NCBI GenBank assembly: GCA_910578845.1
Contig: CAJTSL010000018.1
Coordinates: forward strand, 8,610 to 72,609
Source of the DNA: an uncultured Lachnospiraceae bacterium
Lineage (GTDB): Bacteria; Bacillota; Clostridia; Lachnospirales; Lachnospiraceae
Length of the DNA: 64,000 nt
Reading direction: 5' to 3'
Below, piece by piece: positions 44,275-53,450 of the stretch. Position 1 is the first letter of the stretch; each line of letters opens with the position of its first letter. A program made the translations under genes and the position numbers. The notes below the pieces were generated by a model. The model was not told the DNA's origin. It saw only the letters and a program-made list of their open reading frames with translations, and did no database searches.

Positions 44275-45556
44275 ATTGATAATCGCTGACGACGAGCCCT
44301 TAGTACAGGCAGGCATCAAATCCATGATCGACTGGGAAGAGCAGGGCATCAGCATCGTCGGCACAGCATCGAACGGCGCCTCCGCTTATGAGCTAATCCA
44401 GGAATATGACCCCCAAATCGTTATCACGGACATAAAAATGCCCGTTATGAGCGGTTTAGAGCTTGCCGCCAAGTGCCAGCAAGACGGACGGAAACTGCCC
44501 ATATTCATTATCCTGACAAGTTACGAAGAATTCCATTTTGTCAAAGAAGCCATTACCTATCAGGTTGCGGACTATCTCATCAAACTGGAACTGACTCCGG
44601 AAATGTTGTTAGACTCTTTACAATTAGCCCTAAAAAGAGTCTCCGAGCTGCAAAAAACACAGGAAGAAACCGTATCGGCACACAGCATAGCCGTCATTAA
44701 AGAACAGTTTTATACACATCTGATCTTTCATCTATTTGAGACGGAACATCAATTTGAGATACAAGCCATGAACCTTGGCATTGATTTCAATTACGATTCC
44801 TTCATTGTCAGCTATATCGGCATCATGAGCAAGAAGCTGACACATATGACAAGCGATAAGCAGATAAACTTATATAATAGCAGCCTCCAGATGGCAAGAG
44901 AACTCATTGCCAAATATATCCCGCATATCACCTGTCACGTTCTCTCCCTTGACACCAGCCATTTCTGCGTCATTTTCTTCTTAGACAAAGAAACGGCCTC
45001 CGACTATCAAAATGTCATAAAGAAAACGTTAGAACAGGTATCCGGTATGCTCTTTAATTATTTCAGCGTGAACATATATGCCGGTATAGGCTCTCCTGTC
45101 CATGCCCCTTTACAGCTTTCTGACTCCTATCAGGAGGCAAAGGAAATCTTTACGCAAGTAACGGAAGCTACGCCAATCCTCTTTGCCATGGATTCGCCCG
45201 GCGGATGCGACGTTCTCCAAAACGCCGACTACAAGCATCATATCGTCTTCAATGTCAAGAAATACATTAACGAACATATCGAAGAGAAACTGACGCTGAA
45301 TAAAGTCGCCAAAGAATTCAATATCAGCCCCAATTATTTAAGCATTCTATTCTCCAAGCATAACGACATCGGCTTTTCCGATTATATTAACCAGAGCAAA
45401 ATAGAAGCGGCCAAAACAATGATGAACGACGGGAATTATAAGATTTATGAGATTTCCGACAAGCTCGGCTTCGAAAGCGCTTTTTATTTTAGTCGCGTAT
45501 TTAAAAAGATGACAGGAATGTCTCCCCGCGATTATATGAGCCGGAACCTGCCATAA
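44267..45556 (+). CDS. YesN-type AraC-family response regulator
   Basis: A regulator of 429 residues. The receiver begins MIKLIIADDEPLVQAGIKSMIDW, with phosphoacceptor D55 in VITDIKMPVMSG. A central linker of about 190 residues follows. The C-terminal AraC/XylS helix-turn-helix pair contains KVAKEFNISPNYLSILFSK and YEISDKLGFESAFYFSRVFKKMTGMSPRDYM. The start at 44267 follows GTGAGG and lies within the kinase end. Together the two proteins form a two-component system typical of polysaccharide loci in Firmicutes, presumably activating the divergent transporter operon and the heparinase gene. Confidence 0.94.
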   Translation: MIKLIIADDEPLVQAGIKSMIDWEEQGISIVGTASNGASAYELIQEYDPQIVITDIKMPVMSGLELAAKCQQDGRKLPIFIILTSYEEFHFVKEAITYQVADYLIKLELTPEMLLDSLQLALKRVSELQKTQEETVSAHSIAVIKEQFYTHLIFHLFETEHQFEIQAMNLGIDFNYDSFIVSYIGIMSKKLTHMTSDKQINLYNSSLQMARELIAKYIPHITCHVLSLDTSHFCVIFFLDKETASDYQNVIKKTLEQVSGMLFNYFSVNIYAGIGSPVHAPLQLSDSYQEAKEIFTQVTEATPILFAMDSPGGCDVLQNADYKHHIVFNVKKYINEHIEEKLTLNKVAKEFNISPNYLSILFSKHNDIGFSDYINQSKIEAAKTMMNDGNYKIYEISDKLGFESAFYFSRVFKKMTGMSPRDYMSRNLP

Positions 45557-45574
45557 GAAACCGCAAGATCAAGT

Positions 45575-45721
45575 CAAATACCCCGCAGCAAGCTACGGGG
45601 CATGGCCTGGCTTGTTCTTTCCGCCCCAAGGGGCGGGGTATTTGCACCCGCAGGGCACTTACCCTCGCGGCATTCGCCAAATATCCGCGCGAGCGCGGCT
45701 GCTTGGCTCATTGCTCGCGGG
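45575..45721. repeat. Structured palindromic intergenic repeat
   Basis: A perfect 12-bp inverted repeat, CAAATACCCCGC (45575-45586) with GCGGGGTATTTG (45633-45644), encloses two smaller hairpins (CCCCG..CGGGG and CCGCCCCAAGGGGCGG). A second GC-rich part contains CCGCGCGAGCGCGG (45685-45698) and CGCGAGC with GCTCGCG. It fills most of the 215-nt gap between the YesN and heparinase genes. It resembles repeats scattered in clostridial genomes, from memory only. It may end transcription of the kinase-regulator pair. Confidence 0.65.
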
Positions 45722-45771
45722 AATAAAAACCGATACTAATAAGAAAACATTTGAAAACGAGGTGCCATCCT

Positions 45772-47601
45772 ATGTTCTATGAAATTGCAATACAGTATCA
45801 AATGCCATTGAAGCCTTATACGCTCTATCCTTCCATTACGGACACTAAAGCCTGGTCCTCACTTGACCAGGAATGGAAAAACGCGAGCATAACACTAGGT
45901 GAGAAATATTTACACTTCTCCTATCCAAGCCTGTCAGCGACTGACTTCATGGATTTTTCCAGAACAGGCAACCGCGTCCGTTATGAGAATAAATGCTTTG
46001 CAAAGCGCCATGCCCTAGACGCCCTTGTGCTTGCCGAATGTATAGAGAATAAGGGCAGATTCATGGACGATATCATAAATGGCATCTTCTCTATCTGTGA
46101 AGAAAGCGCGTGGCAGCTTCCTCCGCACAATACTTATATCCGTGATACGCCACAGCTTCCGCTGCCGGACAGCACCGCTCCAATTCTCGACCTGTTCACA
46201 TGCGAAACAGGCGCCATTCTTGCCACAGCATCCTACTTGTTAAGCAGCAAGCTAGATCAGGTCAGTCCTTTCATCCGTAAGCGCATCGAGCATGAGCTAA
46301 CAGAGCGGATTTATGATCCATACTGTAATCAACATTTCTGGTGGATGGGAAACGGCGAAGAGCCAATGAATAACTGGACGGTTTGGTGTACGCAAAATGT
46401 GCTCCTATCTGTCTTCTTATTAAATACGGACAGCGCTTTGAAACACGCCGTCATACAAAAAGCCTGTAAAAGCATAGACTTTTTCCTTGATGAATACGGT
46501 GAAGACGGATGCTGTGATGAAGGCGCCCAATATTACCGTCATGCCGGACTCTGTCTTTTTAATTCGATCGAACTGCTAAATGCTGTAACGAACGATGCAT
46601 TTGCCCATTTATATGATAATGCGAAAATCAGGAATATAGCTGCCTATATCTTAAACGTGCATATAGAGGATAAATATTATATTAACTTCGCGGACTGCTC
46701 TCCTGTCGCAGGACGCTGTAGCGTACGGGAATATCTCTTCGCCAAGCGATGTGGCAATGCTGATATGGCGGCTTTTTGTGCCGTTGATTTTATCTCCGGT
46801 ATGCCGGAAACGCTTACGCTGCCTTCGGAAAACAACTTGTATTATAGGCTGCAAAACGCTTTCACCATAACACAAATCAAGTGTGCGGCATCCTCTCACA
46901 CCGGTCGGATCCATCATCCTGACCTTTATTATCAAAGCGTCGGCATCTTCCTTGTCAGGGACGATTCCCTCTGCCTCGGCGTAAAATCAGGCGATAATGC
47001 GGACAGCCACAATCACAACGATACCGGAAGCTTCACCATATATAAAAACGGCAAGCCCCTTTTTATCGATATCGGCGTGGAAAGCTATACCAAAAAGACA
47101 TTCTCTCCCGAGCGGTACGAAATCTGGACCATGCAGTCAGCCTATCATAATCTGCCTACCATAAACGGATATATGCAAAAAGACGGAGCGTCTTACCGCG
47201 CCCGGGACGTCAGCTATAACCTATCCGGCACCTTCTGTGAGATCAGCATGGATATTGCCCCTGCCTACCCTGCCGAATGTGGCATCCATTCTTATAGAAG
47301 ATACGCTAGGCTACAGAAAAGAGAAAGCATTGTTATCAAAGACAGCTTCGAGCCCTTTGCCTGCGTCGTCTTAAGCCTGATGACATATGATAAGCCAATG
47401 CTCCAAGAAGAGGCTGCCACAGAGGCAACGCTTTTTTTCACCATCGGATCGCTTGGAAGCCTGCGCGTAAGCGGTGCATCGCTCTTATCAATTGAGCCTA
47501 TCCCGATAACGGATGCGCGCTTACAGACAGCCTGGGAGCATGAAGTCTACCGGATTTTATTACAAGCAACAGAGAAGGAAGTAACCATGAATATTCTTTA
47601 A
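45772..47601 (+). CDS. Heparinase II/III family polysaccharide lyase
   Basis: A lyase of 609 residues. The alpha/alpha-barrel half contains WWMGNGEEPMNNWTVWCTQNV and DEGAQYYRHAG. The C-terminal beta half contains the heparinase II/III block GDNADSHNHNDTGSFTIYKNGKP and PTINGYMQKDGASY. No signal peptide is seen, so it may act in the cytoplasm on imported oligomers. That is unusual for a primary depolymerase and more like an oligosaccharide lyase. The ATG at 45772 follows GAGGTG at 7 nt; an upstream TTG start is unlikely. Products would feed GH88. The substrate could be a glycosaminoglycan, alginate-like or other uronan. Confidence 0.88.
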   Translation: MFYEIAIQYQMPLKPYTLYPSITDTKAWSSLDQEWKNASITLGEKYLHFSYPSLSATDFMDFSRTGNRVRYENKCFAKRHALDALVLAECIENKGRFMDDIINGIFSICEESAWQLPPHNTYIRDTPQLPLPDSTAPILDLFTCETGAILATASYLLSSKLDQVSPFIRKRIEHELTERIYDPYCNQHFWWMGNGEEPMNNWTVWCTQNVLLSVFLLNTDSALKHAVIQKACKSIDFFLDEYGEDGCCDEGAQYYRHAGLCLFNSIELLNAVTNDAFAHLYDNAKIRNIAAYILNVHIEDKYYINFADCSPVAGRCSVREYLFAKRCGNADMAAFCAVDFISGMPETLTLPSENNLYYRLQNAFTITQIKCAASSHTGRIHHPDLYYQSVGIFLVRDDSLCLGVKSGDNADSHNHNDTGSFTIYKNGKPLFIDIGVESYTKKTFSPERYEIWTMQSAYHNLPTINGYMQKDGASYRARDVSYNLSGTFCEISMDIAPAYPAECGIHSYRRYARLQKRESIVIKDSFEPFACVVLSLMTYDKPMLQEEAATEATLFFTIGSLGSLRVSGASLLSIEPIPITDARLQTAWEHEVYRILLQATEKEVTMNIL

Positions 47602-47608
47602 TCCTTCC

Positions 47609-47664
47609 AAGCCGGATGTCAAAACGCCTTTTACTTAAAAAATGCTCCTTTTGGCACCCGGCTT
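47609..47664. terminator. Bidirectional terminator between convergent genes
   Basis: AAGCCGG-A-TGTCAAAA pairs with TTTTGGCACCCGGCTT across a 24-nt loop region. T-rich sequence follows on the plus strand. It lies between the lyase stop and the kinase-DegV stop. Confidence 0.75.
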
Positions 47665-47668
47665 AATT

Positions 47669-50362
47669 TTATAATTTATCTTCATTCGTCTTCCTATAAT
47701 AGGCCATGCCAAATGTCCCAATCCCGGAATTACAAGCTATTGATACAGATGTCCGCTGCATGATGACCCTTTTAAATGGGACGCAGCGTAAGACTTCATG
47801 CCGGATCAGTTCCTGTTGTTCTACGCTACAACCGGCATGGGTAAGGAAGACAACATCCGTATTGATTCTTTCCTTATTCAACAGATGCCAATGGATAAAC
47901 CGTTTCCACGCACCCTCCATCCTGCCAACGCGACCACCTGTCACAATCATCTTGCTCTGGCTAAGTTTCATGACCGGATGAATGCCAAAGAAAGTATAGG
48001 CTCTTGCCGTAGTTGCTTTCATAAAGCCCCGTTTCGCAAATATCTGCACCGATGGCATGATATAGTGGGATTCTACCCTCTTCTTCATTGTTTCTACTCT
48101 ATCACAGATCTCTTGGAGGGAATACCCTTCCATCGCCATCTTTCCTGCATACAAGACAATTAGCGCCTGTCCACACGATATCTGCCCGGAATCAATGATA
48201 TGGACATGGTCAAATCCCTCCGCTGCACCAACGGCAGCTTCATAGCTTTTTCCAACATTTCTGGCAATGGAAATATGAACAATCTGTTCTGCCTCTGTCA
48301 AAGCATCTGCGAAAAACGCCTCATATTCTTCCACCGAAACACCATCCGAGCGTGCGCTGCTCGTAGTCTCTGTCATATACTGTATCAGATTATCCGAAGA
48401 GATCTCCAAAGTATCTGCAAATCTGCCATGTTCTGTCTTTATGTACAAATACATCATGCCGATATCATATTTATCTTGCAAGGATTCCGGTAAATCGCTG
48501 ACACAATCCGTCGTGATTTGTATTTTACGCTTTTTATGCCGGGACGTCTTCCGGATTTCCGTTTTCTCTTCCGCTTCCGGTTTATCAGCGCAGTACTCTA
48601 TAATATCTTCCGGGAGGAATCGCAAGATCTCCGCTTCCATCGCCAGGCCTTGCACAGGTTTCTCCAGATACCCGTCGAACCCATCTGCCAAATACTTTGC
48701 CGCTGTCTCCGCTGCTGAATTTGCAGACAATACAATAACCGCCGAATCCCGGCATAATCCATTCTCCTGTTTGCGCAATTGTTTCAATGTCTGCGCGCCA
48801 TCCATCTCCGGCATCATATAATCCATTAATATCACATGATAAAAGCGCCGCTTCGTCATTTCCAGGCACTTCGCCCCACTATCGGCAATGTCAATCTTGA
48901 CTTTTGTCTCTTTTAAGAGCTTGCTTTCTACCAGGGAGTTCATATGATTATCATCCACAATCAAGATTCGCGCTTCAGGCGCCTCAAAGCTCTGTCTGTA
49001 CTCTGTCTTCCCCGCTCTTCTACGGGATAGGAACCTTACTTCCCCAATCGGCGTTTTATCAATGACTTTCTGTGGCAATGTCACTGTAAAAGTAGAGCCT
49101 TTCGTGTATATGCTGTCAACGGTAATCTCGCCATCCATCATATCCACAAGCTGCTTCGTAATGGACAATCCGAGCCCGCTCCCCTCTATCCGCAGGTTCT
49201 TACGGGCATCCGCCCTCTTAAAAGAATCATAAATATGCTCTAAGTCCTCTTTGCGGATCCCAATCCCGGTATCGGCAACTGACATGACGAGGAAAATGTC
49301 ATCGTCCCGGATTGGCTCCATGCGCACAGATAACGTTACTGTTCCTTCTTCCGTATATTTCGCTGCATTGGTCAGGATATTTAGCAGCACTTGATTGACC
49401 CTCTTCATATCCCCCCATAGTACCGAAGGGAGATTATCTTCAATTTCTACCTGGAACTGTAATTTTTTTTCTTTTAGCCGCACCTGTATCATATCAATTA
49501 AGCCGCTGAACAAATCTACCGTCTGATAAGTAATCGGAATGATCTCCATCCTCTTCATTTCCATCTGGGACAGGTCTAGGATATCGTTTACCAGGTTCAA
49601 CAACATTTTGCTGGCACCCTGGATATTCTCCGCATAATCTTTGATGGTATCTTCTCCGCTCTCCCTGATGATCATTTCGTTTAAGCCGATTATCGTGTTG
49701 ATCGGCGTACGGATTTCATGGCTCATACTGGCAAAAAAGCTATTCTTGGATTCACTGATCTTCTCTAGCTCCTTCTGCTGCCTCCAGGCGACCGCACGCT
49801 CATTCTCAAACATTTTTATCTGTGCTTTTAAGATAACGCCTCCTGCAATCCCAACCACAAGCACTGCAAAAAGAGAATCCGTATACGCTGCCGCTTTAGA
49901 ATCCATAGGCGTTATCGTCCCTGGATGCAGATAGCTATAGACGTATGTGAAGATATCCACGGAAAGCGATAAAGCCAGGAAAAAAGCCAGCCGTTTTCCG
50001 GAAAACATCAAAAATACATAGAACAGCCCTAGCGCAAACCAAATCGAAGCGCCGCCCTCTAAGCCGCCACTGAGGAAAAACATAGCCGGGAATATCAGCA
50101 TTATAATAAGAAAACCTACGATAACCGCCGCTACATCAATTTTTCGATATTTAAACGTTATCAGAAACTCGACGCCCAGCACAGCGAGCAAAAGGACAAG
50201 CGGCAGGACGATCACCTTGACATCCATGATGATAATACATTCCAAAATCCCCAACAGGGCAAGCGCCCCGCCTATCAGGATAATCATACGGAAAATCCGC
50301 TCCCGCAGTTCATAATCCCTTCCATATATCATTTCATATATGCTTTTTATTTTCTTCTTCAT
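47669..50362 (-). CDS. Hybrid histidine kinase fused to receiver and DegV domain
   Basis: A protein of 897 residues with an unusual order. Residues 1-180 hold about six membrane helices. The HisKA dimerisation domain has H215 in FFASMSHEIRTPINTIIG. HATPase motifs are GDMKRVNQVLLNILTNAAKY, VADTGIGI and GSGLGLSITKQL. The receiver (about 475-590) has ARILIVDDNHMNS and the phosphoacceptor in VILMDYMMPEMDG. From about residue 615 to the end it is a complete DegV domain (KIQITTDCVSDLPESL, SSARSDGVSVEEY, VHISIARNVGKSYEAA). DegV (FakB-like) proteins bind fatty acids. Its ATG overlaps the upstream kinase stop by 4 nt. It lacks a DNA-binding output, so the DegV part is the likely output or sensor. Confidence 0.9.
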   Translation of the reverse strand: MKKKIKSIYEMIYGRDYELRERIFRMIILIGGALALLGILECIIIMDVKVIVLPLVLLLAVLGVEFLITFKYRKIDVAAVIVGFLIIMLIFPAMFFLSGGLEGGASIWFALGLFYVFLMFSGKRLAFFLALSLSVDIFTYVYSYLHPGTITPMDSKAAAYTDSLFAVLVVGIAGGVILKAQIKMFENERAVAWRQQKELEKISESKNSFFASMSHEIRTPINTIIGLNEMIIRESGEDTIKDYAENIQGASKMLLNLVNDILDLSQMEMKRMEIIPITYQTVDLFSGLIDMIQVRLKEKKLQFQVEIEDNLPSVLWGDMKRVNQVLLNILTNAAKYTEEGTVTLSVRMEPIRDDDIFLVMSVADTGIGIRKEDLEHIYDSFKRADARKNLRIEGSGLGLSITKQLVDMMDGEITVDSIYTKGSTFTVTLPQKVIDKTPIGEVRFLSRRRAGKTEYRQSFEAPEARILIVDDNHMNSLVESKLLKETKVKIDIADSGAKCLEMTKRRFYHVILMDYMMPEMDGAQTLKQLRKQENGLCRDSAVIVLSANSAAETAAKYLADGFDGYLEKPVQGLAMEAEILRFLPEDIIEYCADKPEAEEKTEIRKTSRHKKRKIQITTDCVSDLPESLQDKYDIGMMYLYIKTEHGRFADTLEISSDNLIQYMTETTSSARSDGVSVEEYEAFFADALTEAEQIVHISIARNVGKSYEAAVGAAEGFDHVHIIDSGQISCGQALIVLYAGKMAMEGYSLQEICDRVETMKKRVESHYIMPSVQIFAKRGFMKATTARAYTFFGIHPVMKLSQSKMIVTGGRVGRMEGAWKRFIHWHLLNKERINTDVVFLTHAGCSVEQQELIRHEVLRCVPFKRVIMQRTSVSIACNSGIGTFGMAYYRKTNEDKL

Positions 50363-53300
50363 GATCCGCAGGCGCCTCCTTCCATCCCCGCTTTCAGCTC
50401 CTGTCTGATGCGTGAGAGCATGTCTACAGCCGACATATAATCCGACATTTCTATTTTCTTCCTGATAGGGGAAAGCCTCTCTGACAGCGGTGTTTGATGA
50501 TAACTATATATTTGCATCTTCTCTAAGACAGCGAGCATCTCTTCCCCGTCCAGCGCAAACATTGCGTCTTCCAGCTTTGCTGCCAGTTCATCAAACGCTT
50601 CCTCACTCAGATCCGGCATCTCCATTTCTGCTTTTGCCATTCCTGTTTTTGCCTCTCCGGCTCCCGCGATCTCCAATCCAGTGGCATCCTTTTGCGTTTC
50701 TAAGCTTCCCAGGTTCGCTGCTTGCCCGTTAGCTCCCGCCTCTCCCGTCGTATCTATAAACGGGCTTTGCTCAATTTCTTCCATCACCCGGTCATATTCT
50801 TTCATCATATCGTTGTGATTCTTCCTGATATAATCAAAATCATTGCGTTTTCCCGCCATCTCTAACGCTTTTGCTTTCGCAGCAAGTGGCGATGCGCCAA
50901 TATTCTGCATCATACTTTTGATCGCATGGACTTTGATCGTGTAATTCTTCCAGTCCTGCTTCTCATACAGCCCCACGATCATCCTGGCATTTTCTTCTCT
51001 TTCTGCGTAATAGGCTGCCAGAATCTGTCTATATTCCTGCTGTCCGCCACAATAGAGCATACCTTTCTGGATATCTAAATCCCCTACGGCAAATTCGTCT
51101 GTTTTCCCCGGTCGCTCCTCGATCTTTCTTCCGTCCGGCTGTTCTTCATGCATTCTCCCGTCTGTATGCTCCTCGATCTTTCTCACATCCGGCTGCTCTT
51201 CGATCTTCTTCCCGTCCGGTTGCTCCTCAATCTTCTTTCCGTCCGGCTGCTCTTCATACTTTCTCCTGTCCGGCTGCTCTTGTTCTTTTACCTCATTGGA
51301 GAAAACCAGCTTCTCTTCCGGCAGATTCCTACGGAGAACACGCTCTAATACCGATAGCTCTAACGGTTTAGAGACAAAATCGTCAAATCCCTCCGCGAGG
51401 AACATCTCCCGGTTGCCCGGCGCCGCATTCGCCGTTAAGGCAATGATCGGCACTCCCTGGTAATAATGCCCTACCTTATCCCTGATACGGTGCAAAGTCT
51501 CCACGCCGTCCATCTCCGGCATCATATGATCCATGAACACAAAATCATAGGACATATTTTCAATCAGCTCAAGCGCTTCCTGCCCACTGGTCGCATAGGT
51601 CACTTTGATCTTATATTCTTTCAAGAGCCCTTCTACCACACGGATATTCATTCTATTATCGTCTACGACAAGGACATGGGCGTCTGGCGCCGAGAATTTC
51701 CCTGGACGGGTTATCTGCTTGCCTCCCTCCGATCCGCTGCTTCCGTTTAGGATAGAGACCACCGGAAGAATATAAAACGGCTTATACAAACGTATCAAGT
51801 CCGGATTGGATAAATACTTCTCCCGTGGCCTGTCAATCACAATGATAATCTTCGTATGCTTTGCAAGCGTGTCAAAATAAACCATATCCTCTTGGTATTC
51901 TTCCAAGCTGATAAAAATATGCGTAAACGCTTCCTTGCCTTCCCTGCGCATCAGCTCCGCAAGGTTACGGCATACATGGCACCTGACACGAAGGCGGCTG
52001 ATCATATTCGTGATCAGTTCCGTATATTCATCCCGGATCGTCATCATATCAAACTGTTCCATGTCAAAATAAGCCGCGATATTCAATGTTTCCCTATTTT
52101 CTATTTCTCCGATAGGCTTTTCATCCAATACTTTCTGTGGCACAACAAAGCGGAATGTACTGCCCTTCCCCAGACGGCTTTTCACCGTAATCGTCCCGCC
52201 CATTTTCTGGATTAGCTCCTTCGAAATGGCAAGCCCTAACCCTACGCCACCTTTTTGCCGGTTTCGTCTCGTATCCACCTGACTAAAGCTTTCAAAAAGC
52301 TTCTCTAAACTTTCTTCTTTAATCCCGATGCCCGTATCTTTCACCGATATGCAAAGGTTCACACCATAATTTTCTTTTCTTGTATAAATACGGATAATGA
52401 CTCCGCCCTCGTTCGTAAATTTAATCGCATTATCAACCAGATTCATAATGACCCGTCGTATTTTCTTCTCATCCCCGAAAAGGCCGCTCGGAATATTAGA
52501 ATCGCAGTCTACAATCAGTTCGATCTGCTTATCACCTTTTCTCGCCATTGCAATATTGATGATATCATTAATGGTTGAGGTAATATTATAAGCCTCTTCT
52601 TCCAGGTTCATTTTCCCCTGTTGCAATTGCGAAAAGTCCAAAATATCCGTCACCAAAGACATCAGATTGTGCCCGGCGTCCCGGATATCAAAAACTTCTT
52701 CTCTCATTTTCTCTAAATCATGCTCCCGCAGCGCCATCTCACTCATACCGCAGATCGTATTGACCGGCGTACGGATTTCATGGCTGACATTAGAGAGGAA
52801 ATCATCTTTACTCTGCTCTGCATCCATCAGCGCCTCTATGATTTCATAAACTTGCTCATTCCTTTCCTTCCGGGATTTTAACAGCGCATAAAGCACAAAC
52901 TCCACTGAAAAGATATTTCCAAGTTGGCAAAACAGCAGCATACGGGCATCCTCTGGCATATTCCAGACAGCACCGGTAATGACACAATGATAGAAAGCCA
53001 GGAACAATAATGATATGATTGTCCCCCAGAGCAGTTCTACGTAACCATAAAAAGCAATCAGGACAGAGATTGCTATTAAGAATGGAATGATATGAAACAG
53101 ATTTACTACTTTCATCGCATACATGATAACTGTAAAGTGTATCATAACAGTTGTTATCACTGCTCTTACCCGTGGGTTGCGGTATTTTGTCAAAAACAGC
53201 GTCCAACCGACAGCTAACAAAACCGTCAAGGTTACCGGTATCCACATGTCCCATTTCATCTTGATCACGCCGATGCTAAATCCAATTGCATAAACCGTGA

Positions 53301-53364
53301 ACAGAATAATGACAAAATGCTCGTTTTTTCTCTGGTTCTCTCTCCCTTGATTGAAAAACTCCAA
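50359..53364 (-). CDS. Hybrid histidine kinase with pseudo-receiver, receiver and Hpt domains
   Basis: About 1001 residues from a TTG at 53364 (GGGAGGGG, 5 nt upstream). It has five or six membrane helices (15-165), HisKA with His195 in FLSNVSHEIRTPVN, and HATPase with GDEKKIRRVIMNLVDNAIKF and GVGLGLAISKEL. Next is a receiver-like block lacking the Asp pattern (about 430-545), then a true receiver (HVLVVDDNRMN; FVFMDHMMPEMDG). A linker of 9-residue repeats of the type EEQPDGKKI follows (27-bp units, 51116-51283). An Hpt domain contains the phosphorylatable His in KVHAIKSMMQNIGA, and an acidic helical end closes it. It suits a multistep phosphorelay with the adjacent kinase-DegV protein and the upstream regulator. 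Confidence 0.9.
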   Translation of the reverse strand: MEFFNQGRENQRKNEHFVIILFTVYAIGFSIGVIKMKWDMWIPVTLTVLLAVGWTLFLTKYRNPRVRAVITTVMIHFTVIMYAMKVVNLFHIIPFLIAISVLIAFYGYVELLWGTIISLLFLAFYHCVITGAVWNMPEDARMLLFCQLGNIFSVEFVLYALLKSRKERNEQVYEIIEALMDAEQSKDDFLSNVSHEIRTPVNTICGMSEMALREHDLEKMREEVFDIRDAGHNLMSLVTDILDFSQLQQGKMNLEEEAYNITSTINDIINIAMARKGDKQIELIVDCDSNIPSGLFGDEKKIRRVIMNLVDNAIKFTNEGGVIIRIYTRKENYGVNLCISVKDTGIGIKEESLEKLFESFSQVDTRRNRQKGGVGLGLAISKELIQKMGGTITVKSRLGKGSTFRFVVPQKVLDEKPIGEIENRETLNIAAYFDMEQFDMMTIRDEYTELITNMISRLRVRCHVCRNLAELMRREGKEAFTHIFISLEEYQEDMVYFDTLAKHTKIIIVIDRPREKYLSNPDLIRLYKPFYILPVVSILNGSSGSEGGKQITRPGKFSAPDAHVLVVDDNRMNIRVVEGLLKEYKIKVTYATSGQEALELIENMSYDFVFMDHMMPEMDGVETLHRIRDKVGHYYQGVPIIALTANAAPGNREMFLAEGFDDFVSKPLELSVLERVLRRNLPEEKLVFSNEVKEQEQPDRRKYEEQPDGKKIEEQPDGKKIEEQPDVRKIEEHTDGRMHEEQPDGRKIEERPGKTDEFAVGDLDIQKGMLYCGGQQEYRQILAAYYAEREENARMIVGLYEKQDWKNYTIKVHAIKSMMQNIGASPLAAKAKALEMAGKRNDFDYIRKNHNDMMKEYDRVMEEIEQSPFIDTTGEAGANGQAANLGSLETQKDATGLEIAGAGEAKTGMAKAEMEMPDLSEEAFDELAAKLEDAMFALDGEEMLAVLEKMQIYSYHQTPLSERLSPIRKKIEMSDYMSAVDMLSRIRQELKAGMEGGACGS

Positions 53365-53450
53365 AATATCCCCTCCCAATTATCCCAATAACATTGTAAG
53401 CGATTTTCTTTCAGGCTTCCGTCTTCCCAGTATTTTGAGGGATTCGGATG

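Noticed and set aside
45575..45721. Structured noncoding RNA gene
   Set aside because: There is no promoter and no terminator layout of its own. A palindromic repeat or terminator complex is simpler.
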